Below, piece by piece: positions 22,501-35,119 of a stretch of DNA of 64,000 nt; the stretch's first letter is position 1; every line of letters begins with the position of its first letter. A program made the translations under genes and the position numbers. Origin of the DNA: Serinus canaria (lineage: Eukaryota > Chordata > Aves > Passeriformes > Fringillidae); the NCBI RefSeq assembly GCF_022539315.1, contig NC_066333.1, positions 10,011,001 to 10,075,000 of the forward strand, given 5' to 3'. The notes under the pieces are model-generated. The model was not told the origin of the DNA and did no database searches. It saw nothing but the letters and a program-made list of their open reading frames with translations.

Positions 22501-24640
22501 AAAGGGGGTGGGGTGTGATTCCAGCCCCAGATAACAGTTCTTATCAGAAAAGCTCATAAATCCACCCAATTCAAACAGAGTGTCAGCAGCATCCCGTGCT
22601 GCTTTGTGTGTCCCCTCAAGGGATCTCCAGCTTCTTGTTCCGATCAGCAATTTCCATTCTGTCCTTCAGCTTCCCAGGAGCCACCACTTCCTGGAAAACT
22701 TTGTGGGACTGCTAATTCAGAATATCTGTGTGCCCTCAGAAGGAGCAGAACGTGGTGCTGTTCTAATGAACAGCCCAAATTACTGTTTGTCTGTTGCTTG
22801 TGATTAAAGCAGTAAATATTGGCAAGAACAACATGCCAGAAGTAGGGAGCTTGTTTAAGTGTTGGCTTTTGGGTCTGGGCTTCAGGTGTCTGGTGGAACA
22901 TGAAGTCTTTGTTAAGACACAAGGGCAGTGTCTCTCCTGGGAGCTGTAAATAGACACCTGATAGCCCTGCCTTGGTGGATAACATCACCTCCTCTGGTCA
23001 CTGTCACCCTCTGGTGTCATCCCTGCCACTGCAGAGGAAGATTATTTGAGGAGAAGGACACAAGACCACACCATGGTCTTGTCTCTTTATTCTAGTTTTA
23101 CCTCAAGCATTAGTTTGGGTTTTTTAGGTGCTACATCCTAATACAAACAAGGGAGAAAATATTCATTTACTGTTTGGAAAAAATCCCACAGCTTCTTCAT
23201 GGAGAGGTGTGGATTTGGTGTTAAAGAACGATGTAGATGTGAGAAAATGAGCATCCTGTCAAGGAGTTCCCAAGAAAAATATCAGGCTGATATCCATGTG
23301 CTCCGAGAGATTTCTCAACAACTCCTTCCTGCCATATGAAAAAAATATCTGTATTGTGGTCAGCCACCCCTTTAGGGCTGTGCTGCAGCAATTATGAGGA
23401 GTGAGGGGGAGTCATGGTCTTGATATTTTTCTAACAACTCTATTAGGGAAAAATCTGTGGATTTATTTCAGCCACATTTTGTCTCTCCCAGCAAACATTC
23501 TGGTAGTTTCCAATACACCAAAATGAGCATAGGGGGATTTTGACTCCAGTGCTGTGACTTTTGAATGAACTCCTGGAACAGGGACCAGATGATGAAGTGA
23601 CCTTATAAAACAGGCTTTTAGGAAAACACCATGTCATACACTTCTGGGAGGAATTGTCCAGAACAGGATGCTGGGAACAGCCCTGATGCTTTAGAGCAGC
23701 CTACAAAACAAAACTCTGGGTTTTCCCAAAGAGAGAGATAGAGGATGGAATGGGGAAGGTTGTTTCTTTTGCCACGGGAAAAAATTCAGCATCTTGGCCA
23801 GCTTCACAAGAATGTAACAGCCCCTTCCTGACTTGAGTGGTGAGGAAACTTGGGTCACAAAATCTGTGTCCTTCTATTTATCAGGTAACTTCTAAACGTG
23901 CTGTTTGTGCCCAAGCAGGATTGTTGTGTGCTAACACCCAGTGCTGCCACAGCTCTGGCTCCAGGGGTGAGCCGGTGAAGAGTGGATTCCCAAAGAACAG
24001 CCCTGGGGAGCAGCATTTAGGGAAAGAAAATTGATAAAATGGGCAAAAAGCGTCACAAATATTTTTTTTCTTTACTCCTGTAAAAAGCCACTGGAATATA
24101 AGAACAGATGCAAATGTTTGGTGCCTACTGAAGGGTGAATACAGCAGCAAGCTTTTCTTGCTGTCCTGAAAGGAGCTGCTCAAGTGAATGCTGAGCCCAT
24201 GAGCCTGTGTGTGTCCTGCTGCAGCTTTGGAAGTGCTGCACAAGGGGCAGGAGATGCTGCTGTGTGCAAGCCTCTCTGCTGGCCAGGCAGGGAGGGCACA
24301 GGGACCCCACCAGAACACCAGAGGTGAGGTGTGAGGACAGACAGAGTGGCTTGGCAGTTAGATAAAGAGCAGAGAAACATGGGACTGGAGCTGATGCCAC
24401 CAGTGTACTTTCTGAAAAATCTCTTCACCAGGATTTTTCTCCTGAGCAGCTGAGAAGCCCCAGAAAAGAAATGTAAACAATAATTATCTGATTGCTTGGA
24501 ATGTGAGCTGGAGGTTGCTTACCAACAGGTGCATCTTTGATTGGTTCCATGGGAATTGGTTTAACTTAATGACCAATCCCAGTCCAGCTGTCTTGGGACC
24601 CTGGTCTGTCATGGGTTTTTATTATTCATTCTTGTTTAGC
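16584..24640. other. Intergenic, no gene recognised
   Basis: Eight kilobases without an exon, promoter island or transposon that I can name. Open frames are short and have no family signature. Small features are a 15-bp-stem hairpin at 23054-23088 and T- or A-runs such as 19102-19112. Confidence 0.5.
23054..23088. repeat. Inverted repeat (hairpin), 15-bp stem, 5-base loop
   Basis: Arms ACAAGACCA (23060-23068) and TGGTCTTGT (23074-23082) pair perfectly around the loop CACCA. Pairing continues outward for six more positions with one C-C mismatch and one G-T pair. Confidence 0.75.
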
Positions 24641-24721
24641 GAATAGAATAGAATAGAATAGAATAGAATAGAATAGAATAGAATAGAATAGAATAGAATA
24701 GAATAGAATAGAATAGAATAG
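24641..24721. repeat. (GAATA)16 pentanucleotide microsatellite
   Basis: Sixteen perfect GAATA units are followed directly by GATCAG. The array is uninterrupted, so it is likely to be length-polymorphic. Confidence 0.97.
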
Positions 24722-24731
24722 ATCAGTCTTC

Positions 24732-24755
24732 TGAGAACTTGGAGTCAAGTTCTCA
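24732..24755. repeat. Perfect inverted repeat, 10-bp arms, next to the GAATA array
   Basis: TGAGAACTTG, the spacer GAGT, then CAAGTTCTCA. Both arms match exactly. It starts 11 bp after the end of the pentanucleotide array. Confidence 0.85.
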
Positions 24756-26520
24756 TCTCTCACCTCATCCTAGAGACCCCCATCAACCCCACACACCAGA
24801 GCAGGAGATACCTGAGCTCTGGGAGTGAGTCTGCTTGTGAGGAGGGATGAAGCAGGATAACTGCAGGAGCAATGGGCACACTCAGGAGCAGTGGGGCAGG
24901 AAGGAGGAAACATCTGGCAAAACTGAAGTGCTCATGACTTGGGGGGAATTTCAAGGAAAGCCATCAGAGATCTGGAGGGAGGCACTGCTGCCTGCTGGAA
25001 GGGATGGGGAAGGGAGAGGTTTTGTGTATTTAAGTGCTCTGTGGGGCCCAGACCCTGGGCTCAGTGTGCAAGCCCTGCCCTGCCACGTGTTCTGGTGAAC
25101 GTGTGGGCAGCTGGAGGTGTCCTTTTGAAGCAGCAGCACCGTGTTCATCTGCCCTGTCTGGCACTGGCTAATCCTGACAAGAAGCAGCACTTCCCTGCCT
25201 GCTCCTCAGAAATGACCTGAGCAGCAGCAGTGTAATCACTTGGACTAAACACATGGCTGGAATCCTTTTGATAAAGTCCAAGACATGGGACAGCTTCCTA
25301 CAGACTGCCTCAGGGACAGACCTGCTGTCTGACTCCCACTGTAGGGACATTTCAGAACGATTTTATTTCTTCCTGTCAGCTTTAATTGAACATCTGGGTT
25401 AATGACAGGGAGATTCCCAAGGCTGGCATCAGAGCTGGGAAGGAAAAGGAGTCATTTTGGAGTCCTTCCTTAACCCCAGCTCCTTTGTTAGAAGTGTTGG
25501 TGTTATTTAATTGACTGTTAAATCCCAGTCACATGAGCACCCTCGAGTGTAATCTCCTGTGATAAATTGTCCAGCATTCCTGTCACAGGCACATTCTGGT
25601 CCCCAGCCTGTGCAAGGCTCAGTGTCCTGTGATTGCAGCTGACTTTTGCATAGGGAAGGAGGGAGGAATGGATCTTATTTCAGTTTAAATTGATTTAAAC
25701 TGAACTGTAGTCAACTCCAGATTTGGATAAAGACACTCTTCTCTAACCTGCTTGAGGTCGTGGTAGATGCAGTTATTTTTTCCATGCTTTTCAGCAAATG
25801 TTTACGGGGTCCAGGTCTTATCAGAGGAAGGCAGACAGCCCTTGGGGGGTAAAAACCAGACAATTGCACAAGGTCTCATCTCAGGGTGGGACAGAAGGAA
25901 GGGAAAGGGCTCAGTCAGTGTTGGGGGGAGCTAGCTATCTGTTGGAAACAGCCTGCACACAATCAGATCTCTAGGATCAGGAAAGAGAATTTGAAGGTGG
26001 AAATGGAGACTAGATATGAAGAAGGAACTGAGATAACAGGAGGATGGCAAGGAAAATCTATAGGATGCCAAGAAAACCTTTTTTGTCCTACAATCCTCTA
26101 ATATTTCCCCACTTGATTCTGTTCATTCTCCCCCATTAGAGATTTCAGCCTACACCTTGTGGCCTGAGACCAAGCAGAGCCAGAGAGGCCAGAGGCAGAG
26201 CAAGGTGCTAGCAGGGGACACAGTGACTTCTGAGATGCTCCTGACCCCGTGGGCACTGCTTTCCCAAAACCCTGTGAATTAGGAAGGTGGCAGCACCTGT
26301 GAGCTGCTGAAAGGTCTCTGCTCTCCAACCTCCATGCTGGGATTCATTGTTAGAACTCTCTGTCTCTCAGGTGCAGATTTTCACCCCCTTTTCAAGCCAC
26401 TTACACCCAGCTGAGAGGGCAGGTGTAGCTTTGCTCAGCCAGTCTTCACTTAGAGATTCCTCACCTGAGCTTTCCTTCCTTCTCAGGGCACCAGCAGAAG
26501 GGCCTGGGGAAGGTGCAGCA
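24756..26520. other. Intergenic, no gene recognised
   Basis: No exon or transposon is identified. The only structured element is the palindrome at 25679-25704. Confidence 0.5.
25679..25704. repeat. 26-bp palindrome, 12-bp perfect arms
   Basis: TTCAGTTTAAAT, the spacer TG, then ATTTAAACTGAA. All 12 arm positions pair. Paired TTTAAA cores make an AT-rich cruciform-capable site. Confidence 0.9.
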
Positions 26521-26524
26521 GCAG

Positions 26525-26667
26525 CCTGGGAGCAGAGCCAAAAGCCAGGGATGTGCAGCAGGAGCAGAGGAGCAGCCCTGGGAAGCAGCCTGGCAGCTCC
26601 CTGGGAGCAGAGCCAAAAGCCAGGGATGTGCAGCAGGAGCAGAGGAGCAGCCCTGGGAAGCAGCCTG
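26525..26667. repeat. Tandem duplication, two copies of a 75-bp unit
   Basis: CCTGGGAGCAGAGCCAAAAG, CCAGGGATGTGCAGCAGGAG and CAGAGGAGCAGCCCTGGGAA occur from 26525 and again from 26600. The two copies are identical over about 68 bases and separated by a short linker. The 75-bp period is a multiple of three, so it produces repeat-like open frames on both strands. No protein family fits. Confidence 0.93.
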
Positions 26668-27223
26668 CAGCACAGACAGGACATGAGCAGCAGGTAGGAC
26701 ATGAGCTCTGCCCTGGCTGCAGATGCAGTGCCACACCTGGCAGAGCCCTGGGGGACTGGTGCTGCTGTCAGAGATGTGTGTGCCTCCCTGAAGGCAAGGT
26801 TTGTGCTGGGAGCAGCCCCTGGGTGCTGCTCTCCTGTGGTTTTGGAGGGGTGGCACTGAGGTGCTGTGCGGGGCTCAGGGACAGCCTGGGCTGGGACAGG
26901 AGCCCTGTCCCACCACACACAGCACGTCCTGCTGATACCAGCCTGTCCCCTGAGCCCTCCTCAGGCCCATCACAGCCCCCCTCATTCTATCCAAATGCCA
27001 TTTCCCTCCTCCCCAGCCCTGAATCATCAGCAGGCTGATATCAGTGCCCCTGTGTCAGTACCAAAGGAATGCCTGATAATATCCTGGTTTTCTCCTCAGC
27101 TTTTCCCAGCTCCCTTCCAATCCAGAATAATTTGTGCTTCCTGATGACCCCAAAGGCACCACAAAACAAATGTATCAACATGAATGTAAGCGCTTTAATC
27201 AGTAAAATGCAAGATTAAAAAAA

Positions 27224-27239
27224 AATAATAATAATAATA
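27224..27239. repeat. Short (AAT)n microsatellite after an A-run
   Basis: A run of A is followed by about five AAT units. It has the look of a retroposon tail, but no retroposon body is recognisable upstream. Confidence 0.7.
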
Positions 27240-30200
27240 GCAGTACCCTGCAGGGAGAGAGACAGAGAAAAGAAGAGCAAATAAAAAGAAATGCTCTGTA
27301 TGTTCTGGCAGGGAGCCAAAGGCCCTCTGGGCCAGGTTTGGATAAAATAGGGCTTAATTTCTGGTGTGAGAAACCGCTAGAGTGAATCTGTAGCAAACAA
27401 AGGCCAATTGACAAAGGGACACAGGCCAGGGCTGGAGGAGGAGAGGGCAGCCTGCCAGCTCTGCCAGCTCCCCTGATTTTATCATGTCTTGCAGTATCAG
27501 ATGGTTTACTGCTAGCTTCCTTTTCCTCTTGCATTTTTTTAAAAAGCTGCATTTCTTCTCATGAAATCTGTAGGGAAAAACTTAGATACACTCCAAGGAC
27601 AGTCCAGAAAGCAGAGTGAAGATAACAAACACTAAAGTTCATTAACTTAATGGAAATTAAATTGAGGTTCTTAAACAAGACTCAGGGAGAGGAGGGGTTT
27701 TTATTAAAATGTTTGGGCTGGGCAGTGTGAAGTGCTTTCTTGGACCATGAACAAGTGTTTACATTTGAAAAGAAATGCTGTGTCAGCAGTGCCAGTGGGC
27801 TCATCACTCAGTGACAGCATTATCTCCCTGCAGGGCTTCCAGTGCCAGAGGAGGGAGAGATCCCCCAGAGCTCACAGGGCTCTGCCCTCTTCCACACCAC
27901 CAAATCCTCTGCTCTGCCCATCCCAGGGCTCAGGGAATGACAGAGAGCCAACTATGGTCACAGGGCAGTACAAACCTACCAGGGGAATTCTCTCCACCAT
28001 GGGAATCTTGCCCAACTCTCAAAAGTCCACCCTTTCCCTTGGGAGCAGAGCAAAGAGCCTGTACCCAGAACAGTGGCATTTCCATCTCACCCCACAGCAG
28101 GGCTGGTACTGCTGGGAATGAGTGGTGATCCTGTTATTTCTCAGATTCTTTCCAACAAACAGAGCAGGGAGAAAGGCTTGTCCTGAAAATCCAAAGCTTT
28201 GCTATTAGCTGCATGCTGTGCTTAATACCCTCGATAATGAAGCAGTTGGCTGGTAGAATATACTTCTTTTTCTCTCTAATTGCTCAGATCCAGGCAGTTT
28301 GTTTGGGATTCAGCTCTCAGACAATTCAGCATTTGCTGCAGCCACAGAAGCCCAGGGGCATTACGTGCAGCGGGGACAGCTTTAGAGCCACTCTGGAGAA
28401 GGCTGCTGGGGATACAGGATTGCTCCCCCAGGGGTCATCCCTCTATTTTCCCATGGTATTATCTGATTTTTGAGGCCAGTTGTGGATGCAGGAATTCTGC
28501 CCACGCACATTTCTTCTGGCTGCTGTAGGTCCTGGGATGACAGTGGGTCAGCCCACGCAGGGCAGCCGGTGGTCAGTCACCAGCCCTCACCAACATAACC
28601 TCAGTCCTCATTTCTGAGCTTGGAAGCACCATTCTGGCAGTGTACACAGCTCTGGTGTCACCATGCACCACGGCTTCCCCTCAGGCCACCACGACTTGGG
28701 CTTTCCTTAAGATTTGTGATGGAACACAAGAAATGTGGGGGGTGTTTGTGGAGTGGTTTGGGCTGTTCTGAGGTTCAGCCCCAAAGGAGGCACTTCTGGA
28801 AACTTCTGTTGCTTGAGTTGCTGCACTTCAGCAGGCAAAATAATTAAGTTTTCAAGAAGATATTGAGCTAAGGGGGTGTCATGGTGTGGTTGGTTGAGAA
28901 GAGGCTGATGGGGTTTACATCAAACCCCACTCTGTTAATGAAGGATTTGTGCCTCATCCCAAAAGAAGGGAGGCCATGTATGCAGTGGGGAGGCAAGGCA
29001 TGAAAGAACACTGCAGTTTTCAAAACAGCAATGGAAAAATTTGGCAAATCCAGATTGCTCCATCCCCCCTGTGCTGGAGGGATGCTGCCAGGCACATGTG
29101 GATGCAGATTTTTATACACCCCAGGCACCAGTGACAACCAAAGCTTCAGTGACAGCCAGTCTTGTAGCATTGCTGACAGGCATTTCCCTCCAAGCCAGAG
29201 CTCTGGGAGTCACTGGTGGGCCAGCAGCCCTCTCCCAGTGTTCTGTGCCATGCCCAGGTGTCCCTTGCTGGGGAAGGGAGCCAGAGGCACAGAGTGCTTG
29301 CCCACATGCCACCAATTCCAGCCTGGCCATGTCCAGAGCCCTCCCTGGCATGGTGGGCAGGGTCCCCTCTGTGGGCACCCTGCTCCAGATGCAGCTTTTC
29401 CACTGTGCTGCACAGGCTCAACGGGACTAATGGAAGGGAAACAAGGAGTGTTTGACCCTCGTTAGTGTCATAATTTCAAGTGATGCCCACCCCTTCCCTG
29501 GAGAGCCTTTAACACCCGCGGGGCTCTGACAAAGAGGGCTGTGTTCCTCCTGTGGATGATTAACTAAAGCCTGTGCTGGATGTCCCAGGCTGAATGGGGA
29601 GCTGAGGACCCTGTCTGCACAGATAAAGGACATGCAACTGCCCTGGCACAGGCAGTGCCCCTGCAGGAGTGGGATTGGAGAGCACACAGAGGCTGGGGCC
29701 TCTTTTCATCTTGTTCGTAGCTGTGGCACTTACAGGACATGAAATTTGAAAAATCCCTTTGTTTGGCCGCCCTCAGGCTTCCCACATGGAAAAAGGGTGT
29801 GTGGGGATGGGAGTGCCCAGGCTGAGAACACAGTGTGCTCTGGATGGAGGCGCTGGGGAGGGGAGGAGGAGCTGTTCCCCGTGTAATGGGAATTGTTTGG
29901 TTACCATCACACAGGAGAGGCCCTGCAGGTTGCCCATCAGGGAGCTCCCCCGGGGCTCTGAACCTATTCTGCTCCCTGCCTCCACCCCAGTGCTTCACGC
30001 TGTTCAGACACAGACAAGCTCAGACACCACGTTTTTCCTGCTGTTCCCACTTGTCTCTGTTCTTCCAAACCAAGACCACATATATCAAAATATTCCAAGG
30101 GACAGGTGCCTGCAGGGTGAGGAGGTACAGAGATGTCCCCAAGACTTCACATGCTAATCCATTTCAGCATCACCTGTCCCCTCTGCTCGTCACCTAACAC

Positions 30201-31600
30201 TGTTTTTATTACTCATAATTTTTCAAATGGAGCCAAGAAGTTTGGGCAGCTCAATGTGACTGCAAATGCTTTTGGAGATTGACAGGAACAACACTTAAGT
30301 TGTCACATTCCAGCATAAGCATACTTTTCACTTCAGATATTGGGATAAAAGTGATATATTATGATGGTTTCCCAGGTTTAGTTTCACCTACAGCCTCTTG
30401 CATGGCAGCAGCTATCAGAAATGAGTGATGCCAGAACCAGACAGAGCCTGTGCTTTTAATTGCAGGGGCCATTTGTGCTGTGCTGATGACAGACAGTGTC
30501 TGCCTGTGTGCTCTGACCTCACCTGCTCATGTGTTTCATGTTTTGCTGCACTTTTGGGAATGGAGACAGCTGAAAATATCCTTTCTGTACCATCTGTGGG
30601 GTGGTTTTTTCCCCCAAGTGTTCTGAAAGATCAGCTTGCACTCAGACAAGTGTGATGTCTTTGAGCTGAATGGAGAGATGTTCCCTTCAGGAACTGGTCC
30701 AGGGGACAGAAGTCAGAAATTAATATTAGAGTCCACCTCATCCTGCTATGGCTGTGTCCTAGCTGAGACTGCACAGCTCCTTCCCAGCAAATTCAGCCAG
30801 GCAGGAGCAGGTGTGGAGGCAAAGGTGAGACAACAGCCTGAGCTCTCCATTGCCCCAGCAGGAGTCCTGGGCATGCAGAAGCAGCTCAGCACTGGTGTGC
30901 TGCTCATTAGCACACAGGGCACCACTTTTAATGGCTTCACATGGAGGTAAATGGTCAGCATGGGTTAGGGTAGCCAGTGGGACTGGGACCAGGGGGGGAT
31001 CTGTACTAGGTGCTTTCTGAAAGTGACATCAGGACAGAGTCTTAACCGATTTCTGTTTGCAAATATTTTTGTGTCTGTGTCTGCACAGGGTGAGTTTCCT
31101 TTGCAATGACTCCTCACCTGTTTGCTAATTGCTGCAAGGCAAAGCCCTGCTGCATTTGGCATCTGGCTCCCTAAGAACACCTTCACTTCTGCATATTACT
31201 TTGATTACCCAAACAAAACCAGCCTGACAGCTCTGACTGATTGTCCCCATTCGGAAAACTGCATCTTAATACCTAACCCTCCCCACCACTGCCAGGCAGG
31301 CAGTCCCATTGTTGAAAAGATTAAACTATTATCCCATGTAAACACCAATCTCTAATTTTTAAATGTTAGGCTGGAGTCTTCCAATGATGGGAAAGGCCAG
31401 GATGCATGGGACACTGGAGTTTCATGGCCAATATATTTAAAACTCATTACATACAAGCCACTGCCTCATTCATTCCTTCTGTAGGTGAATTAATGTCCCC
31501 TCCCCAAGTCCAGTCTCAGCTGCTTTGTAACTCAGAAATGAAAGTGAAGCATCTTTTGTTTTGCTTTTAAAATGTTCTTGTGGTGGTTTAGTTTTGCTTC

Positions 31601-31618
31601 TTTTTTTTTTTTTTTTTT
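31601..31618. repeat. 18-base poly(T) tract
   Basis: An uninterrupted T run in intergenic sequence. No transposon body is identified on either side. Confidence 0.9.
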
Positions 31619-32254
31619 AATTCTGCTTGAGTCACAGGCTAAAATTATAGTTGATTTTGGACTATTTACAGCACAAGGATTTTAATAGCAGTCACTCACT
31701 GAAAACTCAAAGAGCAGTCCCCAGACTTGGACGAGTTAAACTCCTTGCTACTGGGCCTTGCTAATACCAACTTTTTCCCATGGGCTGGTATCAGACATGA
31801 TCTAAGTGAGGTGCCTTTGGAGTCAGATTCCCTCTCTCTCAGAAGAGCACACTGCTTGGCTGGCTCAGGCACCTTCCTGAAATCTCATTTTTACCACATT
31901 GGGTCTTGGAGCACTGTGGGCTTTATCAAATCTGCAGCACAAGCTGTGATAACACCCTGACACAAGTTTTAAATTAACCCTCTGTGGCTCAGGGGAATCT
32001 AATGTAGAACAGATTTAAGTAGCTTGAGCTACAATCAGAGAGCCCCATGAGGTTGTGTTTGGCCAGCTAAACACTTGCTAAAGAATGACTCATTTAATCT
32101 TTGTCATCATGGGAGATGGTGCACAGTGAACCACAGGAGCCTGTGTGGAACAGTAAAGCTTTGTGCAGGCAGTGGGGCACTGCTGTGAGCCCTGACCAGG
32201 CTGGGGGCAGATGTTCTGGAGTGTGAGCAGAGGCAGCAGCAGCCTGAGCTGTGG

Positions 32255-32635
32255 GGTGGATCATGGGGCCATGGGGTGGTTCATGGGGTCCTGGGGTGGA
32301 TCATGGGGTGATATGTGGGGTCCTGGGGTTGTTCATGGATTGGTTCATGGGGCCCTGGGGTGGTTCATGGATTGGTTCATGGGGTCCTGGGGTGGTTCAT
32401 GGGGTGGCACATGGGGCCCTGGATTGGGACATGGGGCTCTGGGGTGGTTCATGGGGTGGTACCTGGGGCCCTGGATTGGGACATGGGGTCCTGGGGTGGT
32501 TCATGGGGTGGTACATGGGGCCCTGGATTGGGACATGGGGTCCTGGGGTGGTTCATGGGGTGGCACATGGGGCTCTGGACTGGTACATGAGGCCCTGGAC
32601 TGGCACATGGGGCCCTGGGGTGGTTCCTGGGGTCA
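32255..32635. repeat. G-rich minisatellite with about 52-bp higher-order unit
   Basis: The array is built from 16-20 bp pieces of the form CATGGGGTCCTGGGGTGGTT and CATGGGGCCCTGGATTGGGA. The pieces combine into a larger unit of about 52 bp in the middle of the array (about 32390-32570). Almost every piece has two GGGG runs on the plus strand, so G-quadruplexes are likely. The translated frames (WG-rich, HG-rich) are by-products of the repeat. Confidence 0.92.
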
Positions 32636-35110
32636 TCATTCATTCCTGTCACTTGCTGGAACTGCTGAGCTATTGCATGCAAGACCTGGGAAGTCAGCCT
32701 GGTCTAGAGACAGAGATTAAACAAAGATACAGGGCCTAAGGAAATGCCCTGCTTAGCTGAGATTTATGAGCCATGGTCAGATGTCACTTGAAACTGCCAA
32801 AAGAGAGGGGGGTGGGCCCTGGGCCTCCTGGATGTGGTGGGAGCTGCAGGCTGTCCTTTCCCATGCATGTGTGTCCCTGCTGCAGCACAGCTGCCTGAGT
32901 GATGCCTGCAGCTTCAGGTGCTAGGCTTTCCCTTGGTGCTCCCTGCTTTGGCTTTTTCCATGGGTAAAAAGAATTCTGTAGTCTTGCTTATTTCACATCT
33001 TCAGTTTCAGAGAAGAAATAGCGGTTTTCTACGTGGACTTGGCTTTTTCTGTACGTTTGTGACTGAGCTGAGGAACTGAGGCTGCACGGTGGGGCTGTGC
33101 AGATCCCTGGGTTTGATCCAAAGCTGCCTGGGGAGTCTCTTGCTGTCAGAATGCCTCTCCTCTATAGCAGGAAAGGACTCTGAAGGGAAACTCTCAGGTT
33201 TTCATCAGGCAGCATCTCGCTGCTTTGCCTGAAGTACACGTGGCACTGGAGTTAATGGCTTGTGATTTCTGCTCCCACCTGTTCTGGAAATGAAAGGTAA
33301 TCACTGGGTCCTTTTCAGAGCTAAAAACCAAACTCTTCCCAGTATCCAAACTGGGAAGAAGATAAAGCAGAAATGCACAGATGATAGTGCTCTGAATAAC
33401 CAGGAGTGACCTGTGGGACAAGGGTCTGTCCTCTCTCTCCTATTTCTCCCCAAGAAAGGTGCAAGAAGTGCCAGGTTATCAGTGCCAGTTGTCCCCTTTG
33501 CCACAGCTGTGTTGCTGTGCCAGGAGGTGACTGGGAAAACAGCCAGCCCTACAGGATGGAAATCCCTGGAATGCTGACTGTCTTCGTCTCAAGGAGGGGA
33601 TCTTCTCCTGGTACATTTTGTCTTGAAAACATTTTATTGAGGGGGAAAAAACCAGAGCTGCAGGGACTAGAAATGGCAGGCAGGCAGGGAGATGATTTCA
33701 GAGGAGAAAAATGCTCCTGCACCTCCCTGCTCCTCCCAGGCAGAGAAGCTGCCAGCCTTCCCGTGGCATGTCATTCATCAAGCTGTCACCCCGGGCTCAC
33801 ACCTGTAACCTTTGCCTCCGGAGCTGTCTGAGGCTGTCCCGAGGCTGTTTCTGGCTGCAAATGCCCCCGTGGGCTGAGGGGGAGGTGGGGAGGGGCTGGG
33901 GCTGCTCATACCTGCAGGGTTGGCAGTGGGGAGCATGGGGAAGGTGCCTTGGAAAGCCCCAGCTCTCCCTGGCAGGGCTGTGCTGCAGCCTGGGGACACT
34001 TCTGACCTTCCAGGGAGTCCTGACACTGCCTCCAAACACACAGAAAATCTCGTTTTCAGGAGGGATCTCTAGTGCTGGATTTGCTCATGCCCAGGGTGGT
34101 TCAGAGCTGTTTCAGAAGGTTTCTTCTCACCCTTGTGGGCTGCAGAGCATCTCCCAGTGCTGCAAGCAGCCATCTCCCTCCTAAAGGCTGGGGATCAGGC
34201 TCTGCTTTGAAAGAATTCTTCTTCTCCCCACCAACTCAAGATGCTCAGATCTTCTATTTACTGCTGCACAGCAGCTTAGTCTGGTGGTTTATCCTAGAGC
34301 AGAGCACAAGAGAAGGGCCTCATGCCCATTCCTGGCTGTGCCCAGGCAGAAAGCTGCAATCCCACCCTGCTGCAGTGGCTGAAGGAGGGCTGGGCAGGCT
34401 CGGTGCCTGCTGAGGCTCTGAGCTGCCCACAGAAACAATAGCTGGGCAGGAGATAAAAAAACACACCTGGCAGGAGAAGGGAGTGGGTGCCAGCTGCCTT
34501 TGAAGTAACTGTGAGTATCTGCACAGAGGGAGTGCTCTTTAAATTGGGATAAAGTACTGGGTGAAAGCACTATCAGGCCAGCAAGTCCCACTCTTGGTGG
34601 TTATTGGATAATTTATATAGCACTTCAAAGGTGTAAGGGCTCTCTGCAAGACAACACTGGGGGGAAATCACTCCTCAGAAAGTCTGCACTATGACCTTAC
34701 CAGCATTAAATCCCCAACTCTCCCTTTTTGCTGTAACCTGGACCCCCCTTCTCTTCCAAAAAGTCTCTTGAGGTCCCTTTTCCTTCCCTTCATCAGTTGC
34801 TTTATTCTCATTACATGTAAATTTATGGATTAAAGCTCTCCCTGATATTTAAGAGGATGCTGCTGTGCACCAGGGAATCAATTTCATTTCTTAGCCACCA
34901 AATATTTACAAATATTTTATTTAAAAAAAAAATTCTTGCTCCTCTTTTTTTTTTTTTTTTTGTTTTGTTTTGCATATTGGTGTTTGTTTTCTTTTATTTT
35001 TTCTTTTTTCTTTTAACCTCTCAGCTTCACGGGAAGTGGGATCTGGGTGGCTCAAGTATTTCTGCTATCAGGGCTGTAGTGTTTGCTGAAGATCAAAGGA
35101 ACCTTTTCAA
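32636..35110. other. Intergenic, no gene recognised
   Basis: No exon is recognised. Overlapping chance frames lie around 33400-34180. A 17-T run lies at 34945-34961 within a T-rich stretch (34930-35010). Confidence 0.5.
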
Positions 35111-35119
35111 ACATCATTG

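Larger units (their letters stand above)
26668..32254. other. Intergenic, no gene recognised
   Basis: Several open frames of 100-145 codons occur on both strands, for example around 29031-29465 and 29564-29998. They overlap one another in different frames and carry no domain signature. An AT-rich (ATA)n run lies at 27224-27239 and an 18-T run at 31601-31618. Confidence 0.5.

Noticed and set aside
32211..32739. Trp/Gly/His-rich open frames of up to 169 codons
   Set aside because: By-product of the G-rich minisatellite. No splice or start context, and no protein family.
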